From contig NZ_JBHSTQ010000005.1 in assembly GCF_042660205.1 (NCBI RefSeq), forward strand, positions 1 to 64,000: DNA of 64,000 nt, written 5' to 3'. Below, piece by piece: positions 17,273 to 25,900 of this stretch (positions within the stretch are counted from its first letter, which is position 1; each line of letters opens with the position of its first letter). Under the pieces are notes generated by a model that made no database searches, was not told where the DNA came from, and saw only the letters and a program-made list of their open reading frames with translations. Origin of the DNA: Sporolactobacillus kofuensis. Lineage in GTDB: Bacteria > Bacillota > Bacilli > Bacillales > Sporolactobacillaceae. A program made the position numbers and the translations under genes.

Positions 17273-17302
17273 TTGACATTTTACAAAATATTTTGGTAGT
17301 AT
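17273..17302 (+). promoter_or_regulatory. Promoter of the cation/proton antiporter gene
   Basis: TTGACA at 17273-17278 and TAGTAT at 17297-17302 are separated by 18 bases. Transcription would start near 17309, giving a 90-base leader that contains a terminator-like hairpin. The rest of the 17101-17398 gap shows no gene. Confidence 0.6.
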
Positions 17303-17341
17303 TAAGCAAAATCATGAGATGAATAAAGCGCAACAAACGGT

Positions 17342-17369
17342 GGAGCCTGTCAACAAAGGCTCCTTTTTT
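17342..17369 (+). terminator. Terminator-like hairpin in the antiporter leader
   Basis: GGAGCC pairs with GGCTCC around a 10-base loop and is followed by T6. It lies between the promoter and the ribosome site, not behind any gene, so it may be an attenuator. Confidence 0.6.
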
Positions 17370-17398
17370 GTGCTTTTTTTAGGAGAGAGGGGGAAGTC

Positions 17399-18571
17399 AT
17401 GGGATTTCTTATTCATTTAGCGATCATTGTTGTTGCCACAAAGGGAGCAGGGCATTTGAGTGTTCGCATGGGGCAGCCTGCAGTACTTGGAGAATTACTC
17501 GTTGGCATAATCATTGGCCCGGCAGTATTTGGATGGGTACCGGATTCTGAAATGATTCATGTTTTCAGTGAACTTGGCGTCCTTCTGTTGATGTTTATTG
17601 CGGGATTGGAATCAGACCTAGAAGGATTAAAAAATAGTGTGCATTCGTCAATTGCAGTTGCGGTTGGAGGCGTTCTCTTACCGCTTGGATTCGGAACGCT
17701 TTCTGGTATTTTCTTTGGTATGGATACGGCACATGCGGTATTCCTTGGACTTATTCTATCAGCTACATCAGTGAGCATTTCCGTTCAGACTTTAAAGGAA
17801 ATTGGAAAGTTGCAAACCAAGGAAAGTACAACATTACTTGGTGCGGCAGTGTTGGATGATGTGCTTGTTATTGTTTTGTTAGCTTTTGCGATGAGCATGT
17901 TTGGTGATGGAAATACTAATGTTTGGTGGGTTATTGGCGAGAAGATCCTGTTCTTTACGACGGCTCTTCTGATTGCTTGGAAAGGGATACCCTTTCTCAT
18001 CCGCTTGAGCGGTCGATTGAAAGTGAGTGAACCAGTGATCAGCATGGCTGTAGTGCTCTGCCTTGCCTTTGCCTGGTATGCAGAGAAGCTTGGTGTTGCC
18101 GGAATCATCGGTTCATTCATTGCAGGTGTTGCCATTGCTCAGACTGATTTTAAGCGGAAAGTTGAACAAAAGATCGAACCGTTGGCTTATAGTCTGTTTG
18201 TGCCCGTTTTCTTTGCCAGTGTCGGACTCAAGGTAAGCTTTACCGGACTTCTGGATCAGTTATGGTTCATCATCGGTATTACATTACTCGCAATTGCCAC
18301 AAAGTTCGTAGGTTCAGGTACTGGTGCGTGGTTAACCGGGTTTTCACTGAATGCTTCAATGAGCATTGGCTCAGGAATGATTTCTAGAGGCGAAGTAGCA
18401 CTGATTCTTGCATCACTTGGTATTCAATCTCATCTGCTACAAGAAAGTTATTACACGCCGTTAATCATCGTTGTGATCCTGACTACACTCGTTACGCCGC
18501 CTTTGCTTAAGGTATTATTTGAACGCGAAGACAAATTAGATTTGTTGAAAAAGAAAACGCGTACGGATTAA
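17399..18571 (+). CDS. Cation/proton antiporter, CPA2 family (NapA/GerN-like)
   Basis: The 390-aa product consists of about 12 hydrophobic segments and fits the length of NapA/GerN antiporters. LGELLVGIIIGPAVFGW near the N-terminus, LSATSVSISVQTL and the GAAVLDDVLVIVLLA segment are characteristic. The paired-aspartate region of electrogenic antiporters corresponds here to LDDV. No RCK/TrkA-N domain follows, unlike KefB. It would exchange Na+ or K+ for H+ in the cytoplasmic membrane; the ion is not determined. AGGAGAG precedes the ATG. The leader carries a possible attenuator. Confidence 0.88.
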   Translation: MGFLIHLAIIVVATKGAGHLSVRMGQPAVLGELLVGIIIGPAVFGWVPDSEMIHVFSELGVLLLMFIAGLESDLEGLKNSVHSSIAVAVGGVLLPLGFGTLSGIFFGMDTAHAVFLGLILSATSVSISVQTLKEIGKLQTKESTTLLGAAVLDDVLVIVLLAFAMSMFGDGNTNVWWVIGEKILFFTTALLIAWKGIPFLIRLSGRLKVSEPVISMAVVLCLAFAWYAEKLGVAGIIGSFIAGVAIAQTDFKRKVEQKIEPLAYSLFVPVFFASVGLKVSFTGLLDQLWFIIGITLLAIATKFVGSGTGAWLTGFSLNASMSIGSGMISRGEVALILASLGIQSHLLQESYYTPLIIVVILTTLVTPPLLKVLFEREDKLDLLKKKTRTD

Positions 18572-18580
18572 TGTACGCGT
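18547..18580 (-). terminator. Terminator of the nitrilase-family gene, inside the antiporter 3' end
   Basis: ACGCGTAC and GTACGCGT form a perfect 8-bp stem. On the minus strand it is followed by TTTTCTTTTT. It overlaps the last codons of the convergent antiporter gene. Confidence 0.65.
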
Positions 18581-18598
18581 AGAAGAGCTCGATTTAGA

Positions 18599-19375
18599 TT
18601 AGTTGATCGGAACGCGATGTTTGAGCTGCGGGAACTCTTCTCTGGTTTTATCAACAGTTTCCAGATCAATCTCAGCAGTTACGACAGCTTCATGTTCATC
18701 ACCGGTTGCAATCACGTTCCCCCATGGATCAACGATCTGGCTATGCCCGCCAAGGACGACACCTTGGTTGGAACCGACACAGTTGCAAGAGACGAGAAAG
18801 CATTGGTTTTCCACAGCCCGAGCGGCGTTAAACAAATTCCAATGAGCAAGTCGTGCCAGCGGCCATGCCGAGGTAACGAGAAAGAGTTTGGCACCGAGAT
18901 CTAGTTCTTTGCGGAACTGTTCCGGAAAACGCAGATCATAACAGGTGGACAGGCCGACTTTACCGAATTCGGTTTCTACAGTAATCGGTTCCGTGCCGCG
19001 GGTTAACAAATCGCCTTCTTTTGATCCATAGCGAAACAGATGGATTTTTCGGTAAGAAGCAATAAGCGTGCCTTCACGATCAAACAAAAGACTTGTGTTG
19101 TAGAACTGATCACCGGATTTTTCAACAAAACTACCAGCGAAAAGATAGGCATTTAATGCTTTCGCTTTCTGTGCATAATGGGCTACGAAATTACCTTGAA
19201 GCGTTTCAGCTTCTTCAAGGTAACGATCAAAGCTATTGTATCCGGTCATCCAAATTTCCGGAAGAAGGATCAGGTCATAGCCCTTGAGATTATTGAGGAG
19301 ATTGTCTGCTCTTTTCATTCGCTCTTGTGCAGACTGTGCGTCATTGATTTCAAGCTGAATCGATGCGATTTTCAT
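18599..19375 (-). CDS. Carbon-nitrogen hydrolase (nitrilase superfamily, MtnU/omega-amidase-like)
   Basis: The 258-aa product has the complete Glu-Lys-Cys triad of the superfamily: E40 in LLPEIWMTGYN, K110 in SYRKIHLF and C145 in STCYDLRFPEQ. A conserved VGSNQGVVLGGHSQIVDPWGNVIA segment follows. Length and motif spacing fit bacterial omega-amidases such as MtnU of the methionine salvage pathway, which hydrolyse alpha-ketoglutaramate-type amides. No mtn genes are nearby, so the substrate is not certain. The ATG start gives MKIASIQLEI, a normal family N-terminus. Confidence 0.88.
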   Translation of the reverse strand: MKIASIQLEINDAQSAQERMKRADNLLNNLKGYDLILLPEIWMTGYNSFDRYLEEAETLQGNFVAHYAQKAKALNAYLFAGSFVEKSGDQFYNTSLLFDREGTLIASYRKIHLFRYGSKEGDLLTRGTEPITVETEFGKVGLSTCYDLRFPEQFRKELDLGAKLFLVTSAWPLARLAHWNLFNAARAVENQCFLVSCNCVGSNQGVVLGGHSQIVDPWGNVIATGDEHEAVVTAEIDLETVDKTREEFPQLKHRVPIN

Positions 19376-19575
19376 ATTCTCGATACTCCTTCAAATCATT
19401 AATGAGTGTAGTGAACGTTATGGAAATAATGAATCTAAGAACACGAATTTCATCAAGATCTACTGCATTGATTATCGCACATGTTAGCGAACGGATTCAA
19501 AGAGAAAATATTTTGGAACATGTGGCAAATTTTTTTGCATGCGCCAAATGGTAAATATAAAAAAGGAAGAGGATT

Positions 19576-20856
19576 ATGGAAAGCGAAGCACAAATTGCAA
19601 TTATTGTTTTCATCATAGCTTATGTATTGATCATTACGGAGAAAATTCACAGAACCATTGTAGCGATGGCCGGTGCCTGTCTGTTAATTGTCTTAGGTGT
19701 TGTGAGTCAGAGTGCTGCAATTCGGCATATCGATTTTAATACAATTGGTCTCTTGACCGGGATGATGCTCATTGTATCGATCACAGCGGAAACCGGTTTA
19801 TTTAAGTACATTTCAATTCGTACCGCACAACTCGTACACGGGAACCCTATTGCTCTACTTGTTGTCTTTTCATTGATTACGGCAGTGGGTTCTGCTTTCT
19901 TGGATAATGTCACCACCGTTTTACTTGTTGTCCCGGTAACACTTAGTATTGCGAAACAGTTAGGCATTTCACCTATGCCATTCTTGATGTCGGAGATTTT
20001 CATGGCCAACATTGGTGGCACAGCAACCATGATCGGTGATCCCCCGAATATTATGATTGGCAGCGCGGTGCCTGAATTAAGTTTTATGGACTTTATTACG
20101 AATTTAGCACCGGTCATTCTCATTATTACGCTCGTGACGCTATTGTTTCTTGTTGCTTACTATCGTCACGAACTTCATGGAGATCGCGAGGCGCGTGTGC
20201 GCCTGAACGATCTGCATGCGGCCGATGCGATTAAAGATGATGTGCTACTAATTAAGGCAGTAGGCGTGCTCCTACTCACGATCATGGGCTTTTTTCTCCA
20301 TCAAAGATTAGGCGTTGAAACGGCTACAATTGCCCTCTCAGGAGCCTTTTTCTTATTATTGATCTGTGGAGAACGGCATCTTGAACGTGCGTTAGCCGGC
20401 GTTGAGTGGACGACCATCTTCTTCTTTGTCGGCTTGTTTGTCTTGGTTGCAGGTCTTGTTGAAACAGGTGTGATCTCGAGTCTCGCTCAGCATGCGATTC
20501 AGTTGACCAATGGGGCCATGGTGCCAACAACGTTTCTGATCCTATGGATGAGCGCGTTCACGTCATCCTTCATTGATAATATTCCGTTTGTGGCAACGAT
20601 GATTCCGTTGATTAAGGATATGGGCGAACTCGGCATTACTCAGCTGGAACCGTTGTGGTGGAGCCTTTCGCTCGGTGCATGTCTTGGCGGCAATGGACTC
20701 CTGATCGGTGCCAGCGCGAACTTAGTTGTTGCCGGTATTTCCGGTAGAACCGGTCACCCGATTACTTTTATTCGTTTTATGAAAGTGGGCATTCCGGTCA
20801 TGCTCCTATCCATGGTCATTTCTACGCTTTATATCTATTTCAGGTATTTAGTTTGA
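19576..20856 (+). CDS. ArsB/NhaD-family membrane transporter
   Basis: The 426-aa product has about 11-12 membrane segments of the ion-transporter superfamily. It includes LLTGMMLIVSITAETGLFKYISI, SAFLDNVTTVLLVVPVTL, ANIGGTATMIGDPPNIMIGSA and, in the second half, SSFIDNIPFVATMIPL and GACLGGNGLLIGASANLVVAG. The duplicated DN and GDPPN/GASAN pairs mark the inverted-repeat topology of ArsB/NhaD and P-protein relatives. It could export arsenite, exchange Na+/H+, or carry a dicarboxylate; nothing nearby (no arsR) decides. GGAAGAGG precedes the ATG. Confidence 0.88.
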   Translation: MESEAQIAIIVFIIAYVLIITEKIHRTIVAMAGACLLIVLGVVSQSAAIRHIDFNTIGLLTGMMLIVSITAETGLFKYISIRTAQLVHGNPIALLVVFSLITAVGSAFLDNVTTVLLVVPVTLSIAKQLGISPMPFLMSEIFMANIGGTATMIGDPPNIMIGSAVPELSFMDFITNLAPVILIITLVTLLFLVAYYRHELHGDREARVRLNDLHAADAIKDDVLLIKAVGVLLLTIMGFFLHQRLGVETATIALSGAFFLLLICGERHLERALAGVEWTTIFFFVGLFVLVAGLVETGVISSLAQHAIQLTNGAMVPTTFLILWMSAFTSSFIDNIPFVATMIPLIKDMGELGITQLEPLWWSLSLGACLGGNGLLIGASANLVVAGISGRTGHPITFIRFMKVGIPVMLLSMVISTLYIYFRYLV

Positions 20857-20948
20857 TGGGTTGCTGAACGCAGCATTCATTGTTAAAATAGGAAAAGTAA
20901 TTCAATTTGTTGAATCCTGTTGAATAATGCGAGTGTAAAAGCAGAACT

Positions 20949-20976
20949 GGAAGCCTCTTGGCCTCCGGCTTTTTAA
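20949..20976 (+). terminator. Probable terminator after the ArsB/NhaD gene
   Basis: GGAAGCC and GGCCTCC/GGCTT can form a GC-rich stem followed by TTTTT. It lies 90 bases after the stop codon and before the guaA promoter region. Confidence 0.6.
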
Positions 20977-21050
20977 ATAGTTGACTTCTAATCGACACGG
21001 AGACGGTCCGCGAGTCGGATCGATCATAACAGATGGGGTGGAACAGAAGG

Positions 21051-22592
21051 ATGGCACAACCGAATAACTTGATTATCGTTATGGACTTCGGCGGTCAGTA
21101 TAATCAGCTGATCGCAAGACGTATTCGTGATTTGGGCGTTTACAGCGAGCTGTTTCCGAATACGCTGACTGCGGAACAAATTAAAGAAAAAAATCCTAAA
21201 GGTATTATCTTCTCAGGTGGACCGAACAGTGTCTATGATGAAGGCGCACCGTTGTGTGATCCGGCAATTTTTGATTTGAACATTCCGATTCTCGGTATCT
21301 GCTACGGCTTGCAACTGATCAGTAAGCACTTCGGATCGACGGTTGAACGTGCGGATCACCGTGAATACGGCAAAGCCGAAATAACGGCCAATACGGATAA
21401 CGCACTTTTCCAAGGGCTACCCGAACAGCAGACTGTGTGGATGAGCCACGGTGACCGCGTCAAGACGCTGCCGGAAGGCTTTGTTATTGAGGCAAGCAGC
21501 GAATCCTGTCCGGTTGCAGCAATGGCAAATACTACGAAAAAGGTTTATGCCGTTCAGTTCCACCCAGAAGTACGCCACTCCGTACATGGCAATGAACTGC
21601 TCAGCAATTTTGTGTTCGGTATCTGTGGTGCTGAGAAAAGTTGGTCGATGGAACACTTTATCGACGAACAAGTGGAAAAGATCCAAGCAACAGTTGGTGA
21701 TCAGAAAGTACTGTGCGCGTTGAGCGGTGGGGTTGACTCATCCGTTGCAGCAGCACTGGTTCATAAAGCAATCGGCGATCAGCTGACTTGTATTTTCGTT
21801 GACCATGGTTTGCTCCGCAAAGGCGAAGCGGAAGGCGTGGTTGATACATTCCAGAACCATTTCCATATGAACTTTATTCATGTCGACGCAAAGAAGCGTT
21901 TCCTCGATAAGCTCGAAGGTGTCAGCGATCCGGAACGCAAGCGTAAGATCATCGGCAATGAATTTATCTATTTATTCCAGGATGAAGCCAACAAACTTGA
22001 GGATATTTCTTACCTCGTACAAGGAACGCTCTACACCGACGTTGTCGAAAGCGGCGCCGGCGGCTCATCTCAGAACATTAAATCGCACCACAACGTCGGC
22101 GGTCTCCCGGAAGACATGAAGTTCAAGCTGATCGAACCACTGAACACGCTGTTCAAAGATGAGGTTCGTGCGCTCGGTACTGAACTCGGCCTCTCCGACG
22201 ACATCGTTTGGCGCCAGCCGTTCCCAGGACCGGGCCTTGGCATCCGCGTCCTCGGTGCGATTGACGAAGAAAAGCTTAAACTCGTGCGTGAATCCGACGC
22301 GATCCTGCGTGATGAAATCAAAAAAGCCGGCCTCGACCGCGATATTTGGCAATACTTCACCGTGCTGCCAAATATTCAAAGCGTTGGCGTCATGGGCGAC
22401 GGTCGGACCTACGACCACTGCATCGCCATCCGCGCTGTCACTTCGATCGACGGCATGACCTCCGACTGGGCACGCATCCCGTGGGACGTGCTTGAAAAGA
22501 TCTCAACCCGAATCGTCAACGAAGTCGAACACGTCAACCGTATCGTGTATGACGTCACCTCCAAGCCACCGGCAACGATTGAGTGGGAATAA
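21051..22592 (+). CDS. guaA: GMP synthase (glutamine-hydrolysing)
   Basis: GuaA converts XMP to GMP with ATP and glutamine, the last step of GMP synthesis. The 513-aa product has the class I amidotransferase nucleophile GICYGLQL and its HPEV histidine, the ATP-pyrophosphatase loop SGGVDSSVAA, and the C-terminal dimer domain with RPFPGPGLGIR-like and KPPATIEWE ending. ATG 21051 gives the B. subtilis length; GGGGTGG lies upstream. The last five codons, ATTGAGTGGGAATAA, are the left attachment repeat of the integrated element. Confidence 0.98.
   Translation: MAQPNNLIIVMDFGGQYNQLIARRIRDLGVYSELFPNTLTAEQIKEKNPKGIIFSGGPNSVYDEGAPLCDPAIFDLNIPILGICYGLQLISKHFGSTVERADHREYGKAEITANTDNALFQGLPEQQTVWMSHGDRVKTLPEGFVIEASSESCPVAAMANTTKKVYAVQFHPEVRHSVHGNELLSNFVFGICGAEKSWSMEHFIDEQVEKIQATVGDQKVLCALSGGVDSSVAAALVHKAIGDQLTCIFVDHGLLRKGEAEGVVDTFQNHFHMNFIHVDAKKRFLDKLEGVSDPERKRKIIGNEFIYLFQDEANKLEDISYLVQGTLYTDVVESGAGGSSQNIKSHHNVGGLPEDMKFKLIEPLNTLFKDEVRALGTELGLSDDIVWRQPFPGPGLGIRVLGAIDEEKLKLVRESDAILRDEIKKAGLDRDIWQYFTVLPNIQSVGVMGDGRTYDHCIAIRAVTSIDGMTSDWARIPWDVLEKISTRIVNEVEHVNRIVYDVTSKPPATIEWE
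22578..22592 (+). repeat. attL: left copy of the attachment direct repeat
   Basis: ATTGAGTGGGAATAA encodes the end of GuaA (Ile-Glu-Trp-Glu-stop) and is repeated exactly at 33022-33036. Bases flanking the two copies differ. The gene remains intact because integration recreates its end. Confidence 0.9.
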
Positions 22593-22616
22593 AGAAGCGG
22601 CAAAATATATTACTGA

Positions 22617-22632
22617 AAACGTTGATTTAACG
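22617..22632 (+). repeat. Sub-terminal repeat a, left copy
   Basis: AAACGTTGATTTAACG, 24 bases inside attL, resembles AAACGTTGATATAACAACG at 32982-33000 inside the right end, in the same orientation. Such repeats are candidate integrase or excisionase arm sites. Confidence 0.6.
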
Positions 22633-22682
22633 CCATTTAGATAAAACTCAAGAGACGAAAAAAGATGAAAATTCGTTTGAAT

Positions 22683-22705
22683 TGTCTCCAAAACTGTCTC
22701 CAAAA
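22683..22705 (+). repeat. Sub-terminal repeat b, left copy (GTCTCCAAAA pair)
   Basis: Two tandem TGTCTCCAAAA units lie here. A near-identical pair at 32943-32965 lies in the last codons of the integrase gene. Same orientation at both ends. Confidence 0.6.
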
Positions 22706-22708
22706 CTT

Positions 22709-22735
22709 TAGCCGTTCCTCGTGGGCGGCTTTTTA
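22709..22735 (+). terminator. Terminator near the left end of the element
   Basis: AGCCG and CGGCT arms, with an inner TTCCTCGTGGG loop, are followed by TTTTTA. It lies downstream of guaA, replacing its displaced terminator. The arm-loop part is repeated, with one change, at 22745-22768. Confidence 0.6.
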
Positions 22736-22776
22736 CTTATGAAATTTTAGCCGTTCCTCGTGGACGGCGGATGAAG

Positions 22777-22805
22777 TTGTTAGATGATACAATAAACTAT
22801 ATAGT
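22777..22805 (+). promoter_or_regulatory. Promoter of the restriction-modification operon
   Basis: TTGTTA at 22777-22782 and TATAGT at 22800-22805 are separated by 17 bases, about 50 bases before the 40-aa ORF. Confidence 0.6.
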
Positions 22806-22856
22806 AAAGTTCAATCTGTTAGAAAAATAATTGACAGATTATAAAGGAGCCGTAAA

Positions 22857-22979
22857 ATGACACGGTATAGCATAGCACAGCACAGCGTAATCAATGCGCA
22901 TTTTTTAAAACATGAATTAACGAAGCTGAAATTATCAGGTTCGGCTATTTATGTTGCCTTGAAATCGGAGGTGGCGTAA
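22857..22979 (+). CDS. 40-aa small protein, translationally coupled to the R-M gene
   Basis: The ATG at 22857 has AAAGGAG 9 bases upstream, and the stop TAA at 22977 directly abuts the next ATG at 22980. The end of this small ORF (GGAGGTGGCG) is itself the ribosome site for the restriction-modification gene. The basic product, beginning MTRYSIAQHS, has a helix-rich KHELTKLKLSGSAIYVALKSE part that could be a small DNA- or protein-binding segment. I do not recognise it. Its placement suggests a coupling or control function. Confidence 0.6.
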   Translation: MTRYSIAQHSVINAHFLKHELTKLKLSGSAIYVALKSEVA

Positions 22980-25900
22980 ATGTCTGAAGAAATGACGAAT
23001 TATCAAGTATCAAATGATTCAGAGAAAACATTTGATAAATTACTCAAACAAATAAACGAGTCGGCAGGAAGCGTTCAACGTGACCGGGGTACATATTTTG
23101 AAAAGCTTGTTGCGATTTATCTTCAAAATGAGCCAATCTACAAAAATTTATATTCAGATGTTTGGCTTTTACATGAAGTACCTGCTGAGTATGGTATTTC
23201 TAAAAAAGATACTGGTGTTGATTTAGTCGCACGCAATAAAAATACGGGTGAATTAACTGCGATTCAGGCAAAATTTTATTCAGGTAAAGTCGGGAAAGAT
23301 GAAATCAACTCATTCATTGCGGAACTCGGAAAAGATTATTATTCATTAGGGATGATTGTATCCACTACGGATGAATGGAACCAAAATGCTCTTACAACAG
23401 TACAAGAACAAACGAAGCAAGTTCAACTGATTGGTTTATCTGATTTGCGTCATTCAAAAATTGATTGGTCGAGTGTGAACTTTGAAAAGCCGAAAGAAGT
23501 TATCGTTAAATCAAACAAAGGGCTACGTGATTATCAGGAGCTGGCAATTAACAAAGCAAGCGAATATTTTAAGACTCATGACCGTGGTATGTTGGTAATG
23601 GCACCAGGTACGGGGAAAACGTTCACTTCCTTAAAAATGGTTGAGCAATTTGCTAAGGACAGCGAGCAAAAAATTTATAACGTTTTGTACCTTGTACCAA
23701 GTATTCAACTTTTAACACAATCGCTATTTAGTTGGAACTCGGATGTGTCGGATGGCTTTGAAATGAATTCATTTGCAGTAACTTCTGATAGAAAAGCTAC
23801 CAAGAAAAAAGCAAATGATGATGACACAGATATTCAAGCAACTGATATTGGCTTTCCTGCAACAACAAAGGCTAGTGACGTTGTAAAAAATTATGAAAGC
23901 CTATCTGAACCGTCAGATAAAATTCGTTTGAATGTTGTTTTTAGCACATATCAATCAATTAATGTTATGCACGAAGCGCAAGAAAACGGCTTTCCCGAAT
24001 TTGACTTTATTATCTCGGATGAAGCACACCGCACAACGGGTTTTCATGAGCAAAACCAAGAAGAAAGTCCTTTTGCAAAAGTTCATAGTAATAAGAACGT
24101 AAAAGGGAAATTACGCTTGTATCAAACCGCTACACCGAAAATCTATTCTGATGACGCAAAATCTAAAGGAATTGAAAAGAGTGTTATCATTGCTTCAATG
24201 GATGATGAGTCAATTTTCGGTACTGAAATATTTCGTTTAGGCTTTGGTGAAGCCGTTGCTCGTGGTTATTTAACGGACTATAAAGTTATGGTGCTAACTG
24301 TTGAAGAAGAAGCCATGACTAAAAATCTTCAACAGACACTTGCTGACCCAGAAAATGGCTTAAATATCGATGATGTCGGTCGTATCGTTGGTGTTTGGAA
24401 TGCCATGATTAAACGTGAAGGCGCAACAGGTAAAGTTAGTGGCACGCCTATGAAGCGGGCTATTTCATTCATTGATACAATCAAAAACTCTGAAAAAATT
24501 GCCGAAAAATTCAATACCGTAGTAAATGAATATCTTGGCGACAATGCGGAAGACAGTTTCCATATCGAAGTGAAACACGTAGATGGTACATTGAACGCTT
24601 TACAGAAAAAAGATGCGATTGATTGGCTTGCAGGTGATATTGATATTGATGAAGCCCGTGTTTTATCTAACGTAAAATTCCTAACCGAAGGGATTGACGT
24701 ACCGAACCTTGACGCTGTTATATTCTTCTCGCCGAAAAAATCACAAGTAGATATTGTGCAGGCAGTCGGACGTATCATGCGTAAGTTTGAAGGCAAAGAA
24801 TACGGTTATATCATTCTGCCTATTGTTATTCCTGCGGGTGTAACGCCTGAAAATGTGTTAGATGATAACAAGACTTATGCGGCAGTTTGGCAAGTATTGA
24901 ATGCACTTCGTTCAACAGATGAACGTTTCAATGCGATTGTCAATCAGTTGCAGTTAAACAAGAAAAAACCTGAAAACATTAATATCATCAACCCCGGAAA
25001 AGGTCGCCCAAGAAAACCTTATTCTGAAACAGATACTTCAAATGGTGTAGATGTCGATACTCCACAACAAACAGAATTAGAGCTCTGGGATAATATTGAG
25101 GACGCTATTTTTGGGAAGATTGTTCAAAAGGTTGGCGACAGACGCTATCTTGAAGATTGGTCGAAAGATGTAAATGAAATTGCCCAACGATACATTCGTT
25201 GGATCAATGAGCGCTTAGAAGATAAAGACAACCCTATCAAAGAAGAATTTGATAAGTTTATCAGCAGTCTGCGCCATAATATCAATGAAAGTATCACACA
25301 AGAGTCAGCTGTTGAAATGTTGGCACAGCACTTGATTACAAAACCAGTCTTTGAAGCGTTGTTTGATGAATATAGTTTTGTAAACAATAACCCTGTTTCT
25401 TCAGCCATGGAGTCAATCGTTGCTGAATTGCAGAAAGCAGGCTTCGAGAAAGAGCAAGAAAAACTTGAACCATTCTATGAGTCGGTAAAACTTCGGGCAA
25501 GTGGGATTGATAATGCGGAAGGTAAACAGAAAATTATTGTGACCTTGTATGATAAGTTCTTCTCTACTGGCTTTAAGTCAACAACGGAACGTTTAGGGAT
25601 TGTATTTACACCTGTTGAAGTGGTGGACTTTATTGTTCATTCCGTTGACGATGTATTGAAAAAACATTTTGGTAAATCGTTAGCAGATAAGGGTGTGAAT
25701 ATCTTAGATCCATTCACCGGCACGGGAACATTTATTGTGCGGACACTCACTTATTTGAAACAAAAATTGGATGATGGAGAAATAACACTTTCTGATATTG
25801 TAAGAAAATACACGCAAGAACTTCACGCCAATGAAATTGTGCTGTTGAGCTACTATATTGCAGCAATTAACATTGAAGCTACTTTCGATGAAATCAATGG

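Noticed and set aside
20977..21050. Purine riboswitch before guaA
   Set aside because: The conserved guanine-aptamer core and its flanking helices are not present; only a terminator of the preceding gene is visible.
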